Both the position numbers and the translations under genes were made by a program. Shown one piece after another: positions 41,578 through 51,193 of a stretch of 64,000 nucleotides of DNA (its first letter is position 1; each line of letters starts with the position of its first letter). This stretch comes from Carboxydocella thermautotrophica (GTDB lineage Bacteria > Bacillota > GCA-003054495 > Carboxydocellales > Carboxydocellaceae), in NCBI GenBank assembly GCA_003054495.1, contig CP028514.1, forward strand, positions 1,775,501 to 1,839,500, given 5' to 3'. The notes under the pieces are model-generated. The model was not told where the DNA came from and made no database searches. It saw only the letters and a list, made by a program, of their open reading frames with translations.

Positions 41578-43008
41578 TCAGGAATAAACCGGGAGTGTAA
41601 AGGAAAAAACCGAGCCTTTGCCCAGTTCTGACTTGACTTCAATAGTCTGGCCATACCGTTCCAGAATGTGTTTGACAATGGACAGGCCCAGGCCTGTCCC
41701 GCCCAGATCCCGGGAACGGGCCTTGTCCACCCGGTAAAAGCGCTCGAACAGCCGCGGTAAAGACTCAGGGGGAATGCCGATACCGGTATCGGCTACCTCC
41801 ACCCGGATCTGATTGGCTTCCGCCCAGACTCTGACGGAAACAGATCCCGCCGGTGTATATTTAATGGCATTATCAATCAGGTTCAACAGCACCTGTTCCA
41901 GCAAATCCCCGGACATAGCCGCCGGCGGCAAAGGCTGCTGAATCTCCTGGAGCAAACCCAGACCCTTGTTTTCTGCCAGGGGTTGTAAAATTTCCACCAC
42001 TTTCTGCACCTTTTCCGCCACATCCACCGGCTGGCGTACCACTTCCGCCCTCGGTGCCTCAATCCGGCTCAGGCTGAGCAAGTCATCGATCAGACGCTGT
42101 AGCCGTTCTGCTTCTGACTGGATGATGGTAAGGAAACGTTCTGTCAGCACCCGGTCTTCCATGGCCCCATCCAGCAAAGTCTCTACAAAACCTCGAATGG
42201 AGGTCAGTGGGGTACGCAATTCGTGGGAAACATTGGCCACAAACTCGGTGCGCAATTGTTCCAGTTTGCGCAATTCGGTGATATCCTGCATCAGCACTAC
42301 CGCCCCCTGATGGTGGGCATCCTGGCCCAGGGGCGCAGCGGTAAGGCGCAGAAAGATTTCCTTCTCGCCAGCCAGGCGAATTTCGGATTTTTGCACCTCT
42401 TTCAGTCGAACGGTTTTGCGGATCAGCTCTTCCACTTCCGGATGGCGCACCAGGCTCAGCACCGTTCGGCCGGAGACATCCTTGGCCTCTACTCCGAACA
42501 TCTTGCAGGCCGCCCGGTTGATCAGCATGATCCGCCCCAGGCGATCAACCGCGATCAGCCCTTCCGCCATGGAAGCCAGAATGGTTTGCAGGCGCTGTTT
42601 TTCCCATTCCGCCAGCTCGATCTGCTGCTGTAACCGTTCACTCATACGGTTAAAAGCCACCGCCAGATAGGCCAGTTCATCATCGCCCCGCACCGGCAAA
42701 CGGTAATTTAAATCCCCTTTGGCCAGCGCCATTGCCCCTTCCGCCAGCTCCTGAACCGGCTTGGTAAAGCGCACGGCCAGCAGGTAACTGCCTCCAGCTG
42801 CCAGCACCAGGGTACCCAGCAGAGCTTCAAACAAAAGGCGACGCAGGTAGGTCACTTCTGCCTGCAAATCCGCTTTTTCCTGCCAGTGGGCCTGGCGGGC
42901 CAGCCGGGCCTCCCAGCGACTGACCAGCACCTGATCTACCAGAATAAAAGCACCGGTTAAGACTACCAGGGATAAAATAATAATCTTCCAGTGAAATTTT
43001 CTCTTCAC
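41578..43008 (-). CDS. PhoR/PnpS-type sensor histidine kinase
   Basis: 476 aa. Two membrane helices (about 9-27 and 58-80) with a short outside loop, HAMP (FTKPVQELAEGAMALAKGDL), PAS (about 130-235), HisKA NVSHELRTPLTSIRGFVET and HATPase NLIDNAIKYTPAG, DTGIGIPPESL, GTGLGLSIVKHI. The short sensor loop is like PhoR/PnpS of phosphate control, but the signal cannot be read from sequence. Overlaps the regulator gene by four bases. Confidence 0.88.
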   Translation of the reverse strand: MKRKFHWKIIILSLVVLTGAFILVDQVLVSRWEARLARQAHWQEKADLQAEVTYLRRLLFEALLGTLVLAAGGSYLLAVRFTKPVQELAEGAMALAKGDLNYRLPVRGDDELAYLAVAFNRMSERLQQQIELAEWEKQRLQTILASMAEGLIAVDRLGRIMLINRAACKMFGVEAKDVSGRTVLSLVRHPEVEELIRKTVRLKEVQKSEIRLAGEKEIFLRLTAAPLGQDAHHQGAVVLMQDITELRKLEQLRTEFVANVSHELRTPLTSIRGFVETLLDGAMEDRVLTERFLTIIQSEAERLQRLIDDLLSLSRIEAPRAEVVRQPVDVAEKVQKVVEILQPLAENKGLGLLQEIQQPLPPAAMSGDLLEQVLLNLIDNAIKYTPAGSVSVRVWAEANQIRVEVADTGIGIPPESLPRLFERFYRVDKARSRDLGGTGLGLSIVKHILERYGQTIEVKSELGKGSVFSFTLPVYS

Positions 43009-43718
43009 TGCTCCAACTCCCTCATGCGGTAGCCAGCCCCACGTACTGTTTCCAGATAGCGGGGATTGGCCGGGTCAGCTTCTATTTTCATGCGCAAATG
43101 GCGGATATGCACATCCACAGTGCGAGTATCACCGGCATAGTCATAGCCCCAGATTTTCTCCAGCAGATAATCCCTGGAAAACACCCGGCCCGGATGGGTC
43201 ATCAGGAGCTGTAACAGCTCACACTCCTTGGGGGTCAGGCTCTGCTTCCTGCCCCGTACTTCCACCTGGTATTTTTCGGGAAACAACATGATTTCCCCTT
43301 CCCCATAGCTGATCCCTTTTTCTCCCGTTTCCTTGCCTTCTTCGGCCGGACTTAGCCGCCGCAAGCGAGCCTTGATACGGGCCAGCAGTTCCCGGGGACT
43401 GAAGGGCTTGGTCATATAGTCATCAGCCCCCAGCTCCAAACCCAGCACTTTGTCGGTTTCCTCACCCCGGGCCGTCAGCATGATAATCGGTATATTGCGG
43501 GTAGCCGGGTCATCATGCAGACGGCGGCAAACTTCTAGGCCGTCAATTACCGGTAACATCAGGTCCAGAATCACCAGATCCGGTTTTTCATTACGGGCCA
43601 GTTTCAGGGCCTCCTGCCCATCTCTGGCCACCAGCACCTGGTAACCCCATTTTTCCAGATTGAACTGTACCAGTTCTACGATCAGCGGGTCATCATCAAC
43701 CAGCAAAATGGTGGCCAT
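43005..43718 (-). CDS. OmpR/PhoP-type response regulator
   Basis: 237 aa. Receiver with VDDDPLIVEL and the phosphorylated Asp in LVILDLMLPVIDGLE (about 51), KPFSPRELLARI; DNA-binding winged helix with SLTPKECELLQLLMTHPGRVFSRDYLLEKIWGYDYAGDTRTVDVHIRHLRMKIE region. Forms a pair with the kinase immediately downstream; target genes unknown. Confidence 0.9.
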   Translation of the reverse strand: MATILLVDDDPLIVELVQFNLEKWGYQVLVARDGQEALKLARNEKPDLVILDLMLPVIDGLEVCRRLHDDPATRNIPIIMLTARGEETDKVLGLELGADDYMTKPFSPRELLARIKARLRRLSPAEEGKETGEKGISYGEGEIMLFPEKYQVEVRGRKQSLTPKECELLQLLMTHPGRVFSRDYLLEKIWGYDYAGDTRTVDVHIRHLRMKIEADPANPRYLETVRGAGYRMRELEQ

Positions 43719-43734
43719 AATCTACCTCCCCATT

Positions 43735-44562
43735 TTATTTCAGCATTATCAAGGCTCCCATCCTGCCCGTTTTGCCCCCGGACTTGCGATGGGAGAAAAA
43801 CAAATCCGAATGGCAGGCAGTACAATAGCGGCTTTGCCAGACATTTTCCGGCTTGATCCCGGCCTGCAGCAAAAGCTGGCGGTTGGTCTCTCCCAGATCC
43901 AGCTGCCAGTGGCCTTCCCGTCCCGGGGTAAGCCCTCCGACCCCCAGAGCCTCGATCTTGAGGGCCACCCGTTCATCCACTTCATAACAGCAGGGTCCGA
44001 TATGAGGACCGATCGCAACCCAGATTTGCTCCGGAGCAAGTTCCAGTTGCTGACATAACTCCCGCACTACCAGGGGGCCAATCTGCTGCACCGTTCCCTG
44101 CCAGCCGGCATGGGCCATAGCGACTACTCCGCCTTCCGGAGCCAGAAAATACAAAGGCACACAATCAGCATAAAAAGTGATCAGGGGCAAGCCCCGTTCC
44201 GTTGTGGCCAGGGCATCCGCTGCCTGCAGACTTTCATCCCAGCTAAATGCCCCCTGGCCACGGCGGGCAGCTCCAGCCCAAACCAGATGGCAGCCGTGAA
44301 CCTGCCGTACACTGACCAGGGCATCGGCTTCCAGTCCCAAACTCTGGGCAAAGCGTTTACGGTTGACAATCACCCGCCCGCTTTCATCTCCTACATGCAG
44401 CCCCAGATTCAAGGTATTGTACGGTGGCTTGCTTGTCCCCCCGATGCGCGTTGAAAAAGCCACCAGTGCCCACGGTTCCCAGTCCGGTAAGGCCAGATGG
44501 ACAACTCCCCCTTTATCGCGTAGCTGAAAAGGTTCCAAAGGCTGTCCCCTCCTCTCGTGCAA
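43735..44562 (-). CDS. pgeF: Peptidoglycan editing factor / purine nucleoside phosphorylase (PgeF, YlmD)
   Basis: 275 aa. VAFSTRIGGTSKPPYNTLNLGLHVGDE opens the domain; PLITFYADCVPLYFLAPE and VAMAHAGWQGTVQ supply the His/Cys metal and substrate site, and AIGPHIGPCCYEV completes it. Members cleave purine nucleosides; E. coli YfiH acts in peptidoglycan quality control. Normal place in the ylm cluster, preceded by ylmC. Confidence 0.93.
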   Translation of the reverse strand: MHERRGQPLEPFQLRDKGGVVHLALPDWEPWALVAFSTRIGGTSKPPYNTLNLGLHVGDESGRVIVNRKRFAQSLGLEADALVSVRQVHGCHLVWAGAARRGQGAFSWDESLQAADALATTERGLPLITFYADCVPLYFLAPEGGVVAMAHAGWQGTVQQIGPLVVRELCQQLELAPEQIWVAIGPHIGPCCYEVDERVALKIEALGVGGLTPGREGHWQLDLGETNRQLLLQAGIKPENVWQSRYCTACHSDLFFSHRKSGGKTGRMGALIMLK

Positions 44563-44582
44563 AAAACCGCCCTAAGGGCTGG

Positions 44583-44849
44583 TTATTCGTAATTATAGGC
44601 GATTTGCTCCAATTCTACCAGTATAACATCAATGCCGATCTTGTTGATATTTTCCCAGGGGATCACTATATCCTCCTGGCGCCCGAACATGCGAAACATG
44701 CGCCCACCTTCCGGGTTCAGTACCAGGGCCCGAATGGTGCCATTTTCCACATCAATATCGATATCCTTGATGGGGCCCAAACGCCGCCCGTCCACCACAT
44801 TGATGACTTCCCGCAGCCGTAAGTCCGACACCTTGAGCACGGCTTTCAC
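44583..44849 (-). CDS. PRC-barrel sporulation protein YlmC/YmxH
   Basis: 88 aa. SDLRLREVINVVDGRRLGPIKDIDIDVENGTIRAL is the YlmC/YmxH PRC-barrel pattern. These small proteins are found only in spore formers; role not known. GGAGG before ATG. Confidence 0.9.
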   Translation of the reverse strand: MKAVLKVSDLRLREVINVVDGRRLGPIKDIDIDVENGTIRALVLNPEGGRMFRMFGRQEDIVIPWENINKIGIDVILVELEQIAYNYE

Positions 44850-44892
44850 CTCCTGTCTACCTACATTATATGTAGACGAGGCTGAAAGTGTG

Positions 44893-46053
44893 TCAGCTTA
44901 CTGCCAGTTCCTGTCCCTCATTTTCTTCTTCCACAGTATAGCGGGAGACATTGAGGATAATCCCGGCAGCAATCAGTTTAAACAATAGAGAAGACCCGCC
45001 ATAGCTGATAAAAGGCAGGGTTACCCCTACTACCGGGAAAACATCCAGCACCATGGCCAGATTGACCAGAGCCTCTACCAGCAATACCGCCCCCATGCCC
45101 GTAACCAGCAAGCGGCCGAAGGTATCTGGAGCTTTCTTGCTGATTTCATAGACCCGGTAAAGGACAATGGCAAACAGAGTAAAGACGATTATACCCCCGA
45201 TAAAGCCCATCTCCTCGGCCAGTACGGCGAAAATAAAGTCATTGTGCTGTTCGGGTAACCAGAGATACTTGGACTTGCCGTCCCCTAATCCCACGCCCAG
45301 CAGCCCACCGGAGCCGATGGCCAGCAAAGCCTGGGCCTGCTGAAAACCGTAACCAAGAGGATCCTGAAAGGGGTCGAGAAAAACAGTAAACCGTTTCAGC
45401 CGGTAGCCAACCGTGGTTACAGCCAGTACCGCTACCGGTACCAGCACTGCCGCCAGAGCTCCAATCCAGGCCCAGGGGATACCAGCAGCAAACAATACCA
45501 CCGCTGCAATCAGACAAATAACCCCTGCGGAACCGGCATCTCCTTCCAGCCCCACCAGGACAAGGATAAGTACTACTTGTATAATTGCGGGCACATAGCT
45601 GATTTTGCGTTTTTTACCCCGTTTCACCAAACGTTCTTCCCGCTCAAAATAGGCAGCCAGCATAATTACCAGAGAGAGCTTGGCCATCTCCGATGGCTGG
45701 AGGGAAAAACCACCCGCTCCCAGCCAGGCCTTGTTACCATTGCGAGATTCTCCCGCAATCAGAACCAGCACCAGTAAAATGATGGTGGCAGAAAAAATGA
45801 TTTTTTTCCAGCCGATCAACTTGCGATAATCCTGCCGCAGTATGGCAAACATTAAGACCAGTCCAATACCAGCCGCTACACTCTGGCGATAAAAAAAGGC
45901 CAGGGGATTGCCAAACTCGCCGGGATTCCCGTTTTTGGGCAACATCGCTTCAATGGAACTGGCACTGAAGACCATCAATAGACCGATAGTCAGCAGCACC
46001 AGGATAGCCCCAAGCAGCATCAAGTCCGCTCCATGTCGCTTCCTTTTACCCAT
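44893..46053 (-). CDS. SEDS-family glycan polymerase, FtsW/SpoVE type
   Basis: 386 aa with ten membrane helices. Signature segments: LLMVFSASSIEA, KAWLGAGGFSLQPSEMAKL, LEGDAGSAGVI (catalytic-type Asp), LPEQHNDFIFAVLAEEMGFIGG and GVTLPFISYGGSSLLF. SEDS proteins polymerise lipid II during division or cortex synthesis. Position next to sigma-G hints at a sporulation role (SpoVE-like), but FtsW cannot be excluded. Confidence 0.9.
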   Translation of the reverse strand: MGKRKRHGADLMLLGAILVLLTIGLLMVFSASSIEAMLPKNGNPGEFGNPLAFFYRQSVAAGIGLVLMFAILRQDYRKLIGWKKIIFSATIILLVLVLIAGESRNGNKAWLGAGGFSLQPSEMAKLSLVIMLAAYFEREERLVKRGKKRKISYVPAIIQVVLILVLVGLEGDAGSAGVICLIAAVVLFAAGIPWAWIGALAAVLVPVAVLAVTTVGYRLKRFTVFLDPFQDPLGYGFQQAQALLAIGSGGLLGVGLGDGKSKYLWLPEQHNDFIFAVLAEEMGFIGGIIVFTLFAIVLYRVYEISKKAPDTFGRLLVTGMGAVLLVEALVNLAMVLDVFPVVGVTLPFISYGGSSLLFKLIAAGIILNVSRYTVEEENEGQELAVS

Positions 46054-46111
46054 AATAGTACGACCTCCGTTTCCCTAAAAGGTATTCAACACCGGCGGCC
46101 GTTTTTCCTGC

Positions 46112-46157
46112 TAAAAAAACCGCCTGTCCGGAACATCTCTGTTCCGCAGGCGGTTTG
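46112..46157 (-). terminator. Terminator of sigG
   Basis: Minus-strand AACCGCCTG...CAGGCGGTT outer stem with inner CGGAACA/TGTTCCG, followed by TTTTTTAG. Confidence 0.9.
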
Positions 46158-46160
46158 TGT

Positions 46161-46940
46161 TCAAGTTCCGACGTGTTTGCGCATATGGTTTAAGGCAGCT
46201 TTTTCCAGCCGGGAGACCTGGGCCTGGGAAATCCCGATTTCCTCTGCCACCTCCATCTGGGTTTTACCGTGAAAAAAGCGCAAGGTGAGAATCTGTTTTT
46301 CCCTTTCTCCCAGGCGGGCCAGGGCCTCTTTGACGGAGATGTTTTCCAGCCAGCCAACATCCTGGTTTTTCTCATCCTTAATCTGGTCCATGACGAAAAT
46401 GGGATCTCCCCCATCATGGTAGATTGGTTCAAAGAGAGAAATGGGTTCCTGGATGGCATCCAGAGCAAATACCACTTCTTCCCGGGGTAATTTCAACTCC
46501 TCGGCGATTTCATTAACCGAGGGCTCCCGGTTCAGTTTGTTGACCAGGTTGTCCCGCACCTGCAGGGCCCGATAGGCGATATCCCGCAGGGAGCGGCTGA
46601 CGCGAATGGGGTTGTTGTCCCGCAGGTAGCGGCGAATCTCCCCGATAATCATAGGGACGGCATAGGTGGAAAACTTGACATTCTGACTTAAGTCGAAGTT
46701 GTCGATGGCTTTCATCAAGCCAATACAGCCGACCTGGAAAAGGTCGTCCACATATTCGCCGCGGTTAACAAAACGCTGAATTACACTGAGGACCAGCCGC
46801 AAGTTGCCTTCAATCAGTTTTTCCCTGGCAGCCTGATCGCCTTGCTGCATGGCGGCAAACAGCTGCCGCATCTGTTCATTGGTCAGCACCGGCAGCTTGG
46901 CGGTATTGACACCGCAGATTTCCACCTTATTGATCAGCAT
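46161..46940 (-). CDS. sigG: Late forespore sigma factor G
   Basis: 259 aa from the ATG giving MLINKVEICGVNTAKLPVL, the diagnostic sigma-G N-terminus. Region 2 has NLRLVLSVIQRFVNRGEYVDDLFQVGCIGLMKAIDNFD, region 4 LGEREKQILTLRFFHGKTQMEVAEEIGISQAQVSRLEK. It directs forespore genes such as the SASPs at 7 kb. A GTG three codons upstream is an alternative start. Separated from the next operon by a terminator. Confidence 0.95.
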   Translation of the reverse strand: MLINKVEICGVNTAKLPVLTNEQMRQLFAAMQQGDQAAREKLIEGNLRLVLSVIQRFVNRGEYVDDLFQVGCIGLMKAIDNFDLSQNVKFSTYAVPMIIGEIRRYLRDNNPIRVSRSLRDIAYRALQVRDNLVNKLNREPSVNEIAEELKLPREEVVFALDAIQEPISLFEPIYHDGGDPIFVMDQIKDEKNQDVGWLENISVKEALARLGEREKQILTLRFFHGKTQMEVAEEIGISQAQVSRLEKAALNHMRKHVGT

Positions 46941-47068
46941 TGGCTCCACCCCGTCCTTGTAGTTTCAGTTACATTATTGACGGAATGGAGCCTGCTTATA
47001 CTGAATTTTGTTGGCCTGCTCAGGCTTCTTGAGTGATTTCGATTATTTCTAATGCCAGACCATCTTTA

Positions 47069-48196
47069 TTAGCGTTTTGTAAATACATACCAAGTTAAGG
47101 CAGATAAGAATGCGAGCAGAGCAGATAACTTAAACAATGTAAATAGCCCAAAAGCTGTGTAGATAATTCCCCCGCTATAACTGCCGGCAGCAGCACCTAA
47201 TGACCAGGCAATCGCAGTAAAAATAGTTTGAGCTGAGGCTTTTACTTCTTGAGAGGTAGTTTCATTTAATAGTTGAATAGCAGATAAGTAGAAAAGCCCG
47301 AAACTAAGACCCTGGCTCAGCTGTAGTAATAGTATCAGCCAGAGGTATGGAAAATAGGCATAGACAAACCAGCGCACTGCGTAGATGATACCGGCGATGG
47401 TGAGGATTTGATATAAATTTAAAGATTTGCGCAGGACATTAAACAAATAAAAGACAGGGATCTCGCTGCTGGCAGCCAAGGCCCAGGCTAATCCGACCAT
47501 TGTTGTAGTAGCCCCAAGGCTGGAAAAATAGATACTGAAAAAGGTATTATAGGCACTAAAAGGCATTTGGATTATGAAAGCATAAACGACTAGCAAGATA
47601 AAAAATGGATTTTTTATAAGCTGAAAAATTTCTGAAATGTTTTGTTTTATAGGCACAACTGGAGTTTTAGGTAAAGAAAAACTAAGAATCCAGACAATAA
47701 AAAAAAGAATACTGCTGAGAGGGAAAATAAACTTAATATTGGATTTAGTTAGAAATGCTGATGTAATCAGTACTATCACAGCAAAGCCCAGCGAACCCCA
47801 TAAGCGATATTTACCGAATTCCCGGGAACGTTGATTATCACTTAGCATTAGAGTATCAGTAAGTGGCATAGACGCTGTTTGTACCATTGTGTATAATAGC
47901 ATTGTCAGCATCCACCAAATTTTATTGTTATATAAAGGGACTAATAAAATAAAAACACCTGAAGAAAACAATAATACTTGGATTATGAATTTAAGCCGCT
48001 GGGTTTTATCAGCAATGATTCCCCAAAATGGTTGCATAAATAAGCCAACAAAAGGCCCTAAAGCAGAAATTAGACCGATAAAATTTCCGTTGGCACCTGC
48101 TTCCTTAAAATATAAAGGTAAGTAGGGAATTTGCAGCGCAATAATCGCATAAAGCAAAAAGTAATATAATTTGTTAAGAGATGACTGGTACTGCAT
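47069..48196 (-). CDS. MFS transporter, nucleoside-H+ symporter/HcaT-like
   Basis: 375 aa with about 12 membrane helices. The start YYFLLYAIIALQIPYLPLYFKEAGANGNFIGLI and FWGIIADKTQRLKF place it in the MFS_1-like/HcaT group. Substrate unknown. It is AT-richer than the ylm genes beside it, so possibly acquired. No partner genes. Confidence 0.85.
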   Translation of the reverse strand: MQYQSSLNKLYYFLLYAIIALQIPYLPLYFKEAGANGNFIGLISALGPFVGLFMQPFWGIIADKTQRLKFIIQVLLFSSGVFILLVPLYNNKIWWMLTMLLYTMVQTASMPLTDTLMLSDNQRSREFGKYRLWGSLGFAVIVLITSAFLTKSNIKFIFPLSSILFFIVWILSFSLPKTPVVPIKQNISEIFQLIKNPFFILLVVYAFIIQMPFSAYNTFFSIYFSSLGATTTMVGLAWALAASSEIPVFYLFNVLRKSLNLYQILTIAGIIYAVRWFVYAYFPYLWLILLLQLSQGLSFGLFYLSAIQLLNETTSQEVKASAQTIFTAIAWSLGAAAGSYSGGIIYTAFGLFTLFKLSALLAFLSALTWYVFTKR

Positions 48197-48293
48197 AGTA
48201 ACCTCCGGTTGCTAGTATGTACTCAGGTTATTATAACAAGAATTTTGCGGGAAATAAATAAGGGTTGCTGAACAGATTTTTAAGACAATAAAA

Positions 48294-48322
48294 TAAAGGA
48301 AGGGCTTGCTCCCTTCCTTTCA
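48294..48322 (-). terminator. Terminator after the tusA-like gene
   Basis: Minus-strand AAAGGAAGGG-AGCAAG-CCCTTCCTTT followed by ATTTTATT. Confidence 0.8.
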
Positions 48323-48324
48323 AT

Positions 48325-48579
48325 TTATTTTTTATCCGGCACCTTAAAGAAGAACCTGATAAGCGGCCCTTCTTTAATCGGCTCATGCATCATAATATAT
48401 CCGTGTTTCACAGCCTCTTCCGGAACTGAACGGAAAGATTGAGGACAGTCGGCCAGCACTTCCAGGGTCTGCCCTGGCTGGAGCTTACTGAGGGTTTCCA
48501 GGCTGTAGATCAACGGATAAGGACAAGGTTCACCCCGTAAATCAAGTACAAAATCAACCTCTAAGGAACGATCTCCCAC
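48325..48579 (-). CDS. TusA-like sulfur carrier protein
   Basis: 84 aa. LDLRGEPCPYPLIYSLETL contains the CPxP sulfur-carrying cysteine (about 19). TusA-family proteins pass persulfide sulfur between enzymes. Paired with the YeeE-type channel 14 bases upstream, the usual YeeD-YeeE combination. A selenium-linked YedF role is possible but those proteins are longer. Confidence 0.9.
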   Translation of the reverse strand: MGDRSLEVDFVLDLRGEPCPYPLIYSLETLSKLQPGQTLEVLADCPQSFRSVPEEAVKHGYIMMHEPIKEGPLIRFFFKVPDKK

Positions 48580-48593
48580 AGTCTTCTCCTCCC

Positions 48594-49823
48594 CTATTTG
48601 CTCTCTGCCACAGCTGTATTGATTTCAACTGGCAAATGAATTTCCGATTTATATTTGCGGCGCTTCTCCATCCAGGTAGCCCAAACGTAGATCAGCGCTA
48701 AGAAAAGATAGGTTGCGGCTAAAGCCCCTGCCGGACCGAGAATTTTCACCAGGTCCACCTTCGGATAGGGTGCTACCAGAGAGGTGAAAATACCTTTATC
48801 CCAGCCTATCGCCAGCAAAGTAGCACCGATGATGTTCCCTATACCTACTACCCAAAAATTTAATTGCCCCTCCATAGCCCGATACATCCAGCCGGTCTCA
48901 CACCCACCGGCAATGACAATGCCAAAGCCAAATAGCAGTCCACCGAGAACTGCCCCAGCTCCCGCCCACATCACCTTGGCCGGAGTTCCGTGAACAATAA
49001 AATAAATAGTACCCAAAGACTGGATAGCCATCCCTACAATAATCGCCCTGGTTATCGTCGTTCTTCCCACCAGCCACAAGTCACGAAAAGCAGAGGTGAA
49101 GCAGATTTGGCCCCGTTCGATCACAGCTCCAAAGGCCAGACCAAATAATCCTGCCAGGGCCAGCTTCCCGTTACCATTCTGCCAGGCCAGTACAGCCAAA
49201 ACAATGGCCACTGCCGCTAACAAAAAACCCAATACCGGCTGATGACTGTTATATTTTTTTGCCATTTGTACTGTTCCACCTGGCAAAATCACCGGTTTAC
49301 CCAAAAAGAAAGGCATCAAAGTTATTTTAAGACCAAGATAGGTACCGGCTATGGTCGCCAGAGTAAAGAGCCAGGTATGTAAAGAAAACTGCGGTATTCC
49401 CGTAAACATGGCTGCCAGATTGCAACCCATAGCTAATCTAGTGCCGAAGCCAGCAATTATACCGCCTAACAATCCCTGCACCAGCCGGCGTCTTTGCACC
49501 GGCACCCGTATCTTGAAATTACCTCCCAGGAGGGCAGCAATCAGGGCGCCGGCAAACATGCCGAAGACCACCCAGCCATCAACCCGGTCCCATGGCATTC
49601 CTTTGAGCTTAATAATTTTAAAATAACTCATTTCCCCGGTGTCATAACCGAATAACTGAAGCAGATGACCGCCCCAGCGGGTGAATTCCCCTGTTACCGC
49701 CCAAACTGTTTGCAGTGTACCAAAATAGAGCGCACTTAAGATACCCAGCACTCCAACTGCTATCATTGGACTCCAGTGTTCCTGCACTGCCTTCCGGTAA
49801 ACCCTGGACCAAAAAGTACCCAT
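48594..49823 (-). CDS. YeeE/YedE family transporter (TsuA-like, thiosulfate uptake)
   Basis: 409 aa from the ATG after GGGGGAGG. Two Sulf_transp repeats with the conserved cysteine sites GTRLAMGCNLAAMFTG, ERGQICFTSAFRDLW and IAGGCETGWMYRA. TsuA proteins move thiosulfate by successive contacts with these cysteines. A YedE role in selenium metabolism is the alternative. Works with the TusA-like carrier encoded next. Confidence 0.88.
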   Translation of the reverse strand: MGTFWSRVYRKAVQEHWSPMIAVGVLGILSALYFGTLQTVWAVTGEFTRWGGHLLQLFGYDTGEMSYFKIIKLKGMPWDRVDGWVVFGMFAGALIAALLGGNFKIRVPVQRRRLVQGLLGGIIAGFGTRLAMGCNLAAMFTGIPQFSLHTWLFTLATIAGTYLGLKITLMPFFLGKPVILPGGTVQMAKKYNSHQPVLGFLLAAVAIVLAVLAWQNGNGKLALAGLFGLAFGAVIERGQICFTSAFRDLWLVGRTTITRAIIVGMAIQSLGTIYFIVHGTPAKVMWAGAGAVLGGLLFGFGIVIAGGCETGWMYRAMEGQLNFWVVGIGNIIGATLLAIGWDKGIFTSLVAPYPKVDLVKILGPAGALAATYLFLALIYVWATWMEKRRKYKSEIHLPVEINTAVAESK

Positions 49824-49948
49824 AATCCTCCCCCTTTCTCTCAATTTCGGTCTAATTGTAACATAACCATATTTTATCTGTCTAATAAATTATATTTATT
49901 ATAAATGGGGATCGATAAGAAATTTTTATCACTCAATAATTTAATAGA

Positions 49949-49984
49949 AAAAGCAGGCCCGTTGGTGCCACGGAAACCTGCAGA
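49949..49984 (-). terminator. Terminator of the yeiH-like gene
   Basis: Minus-strand GCAGG-TTT-CCGT...ACGG-G-CCTGC followed by TTTTTCTATT. Confidence 0.8.
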
Positions 49985-49990
49985 CTCAAC

Positions 49991-51070
49991 TTAGTCTAAT
50001 ATAACTCCGATTACAGCAGCACTGAGGATGGAAATAAACACCGAAGAAACAGCACCTAAAATAACAGCACGGGTACCAATTTTAGCCATTGCTTTGAAGG
50101 AGAGATCGAGACCTAACCCCGCCATAGCCGCAGTCATAATCCAGTTATCAAAAGTTATAAGCCCGGCGACAACATTTTGTGGCAGTCCGGCGAATGAGTT
50201 AATCAGCACCATAACAAAAAAGAGGATAGCAAACCACGGGATAGTAATTTTGCTCTTCTGTGGAGGGATAACAGGATTTTTGTCCTCTTCTGTTACATTG
50301 TCGTTCCACGGGATAAAAGTCAGGATAAGGGTAAGTGGAATAATAAAGAGCACCCTGATCATTTTTACGGTAGAGGCCATGGCTTTGAATTGACCGCTGG
50401 CCACAACGCTTGCTGCCGCTACCTGTGCAACCTCATGTATCGAGCTTCCTGCCCACAATGCGTAAAACAGATCAGGTATGTTTAAAAGACCATGCAGGGC
50501 CGGATAAAGAAACATGAATATAGTGCCGAACAGTGTCACTGCACCAATAGCAAATGCAGTGTCTTCCTCCTCGGATTTAATTACGGCATCAACTGCTGCT
50601 ACCGCCGCTGCGCCGCAGATAGATACACCGCTACCGAGCAACAGGGCACGCTTAAGCGGAACATCCATGATGCGGCCAAGCCATAAAGTGAAAAGGATAG
50701 CTGAAGTAGTAGCAATCAGGATAGATATAAGGGCGGAGGGGCCTACCTCTAAGACCTGTGATATACTGAGTCTGAAACCAAGAAAAATAATAGCAAGTCT
50801 TAAGATTTTTTTAGCACTGAAACTTATACCCTTTTGTGTGCTTGTTGGCAAAGAAATGACGTTCTTTATAGTCATACCTATAATTATTGCGATAATGAGC
50901 GAGCTTAATGGTAGGACCTCTGAAAAAAGCCTTGTCGACTGAAGCTTTATTGCTATGAAAGTAACTGCAGTTACAAGTAAAAAGCCTGGTAGATGTTCGG
51001 CAATCCAGACTGTTGCATCTTTGATTCGCTCATTAATCCCGGTCTTTACCTGATCTTTAGTATTTTCCAT
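49991..51070 (-). CDS. YeiH/UPF0324 family membrane transporter (putative sulfate exporter)
   Basis: 359 aa, ten to eleven helices. LPLSSLIIAIIIGMTIKN, LLLGSGVSICGAAAVAAVDAVIKSEEEDTAFAIG and LWAGSSIHEVAQVAAA are the family hallmarks. Members are labelled putative sulfate exporters; in some bacteria they are controlled by CysL/YeiE-type LysR proteins, and here a divergent LysR gene is adjacent. Confidence 0.88.
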   Translation of the reverse strand: MENTKDQVKTGINERIKDATVWIAEHLPGFLLVTAVTFIAIKLQSTRLFSEVLPLSSLIIAIIIGMTIKNVISLPTSTQKGISFSAKKILRLAIIFLGFRLSISQVLEVGPSALISILIATTSAILFTLWLGRIMDVPLKRALLLGSGVSICGAAAVAAVDAVIKSEEEDTAFAIGAVTLFGTIFMFLYPALHGLLNIPDLFYALWAGSSIHEVAQVAAASVVASGQFKAMASTVKMIRVLFIIPLTLILTFIPWNDNVTEEDKNPVIPPQKSKITIPWFAILFFVMVLINSFAGLPQNVVAGLITFDNWIMTAAMAGLGLDLSFKAMAKIGTRAVILGAVSSVFISILSAAVIGVILD

Positions 51071-51161
51071 TTAATATCTCCTCCTATCCTTCAGTTTGTT
51101 TCCATAAGCTATTATACTCTTGACTTATATAAACGTAAAATATTAAAATAAAATGAAAAAG

Positions 51162-51177
51162 ATATGTAAATACATAT
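51162..51177. promoter_or_regulatory. LysR-type operator
   Basis: ATATGTA-AA-TACATAT inverted repeat (T-N11-A form) in the 120-base gap between yeiH and the lysR gene, just before the lysR ribosome site. Confidence 0.6.
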
Positions 51178-51193
51178 AGATTGAGGTGTGAAC

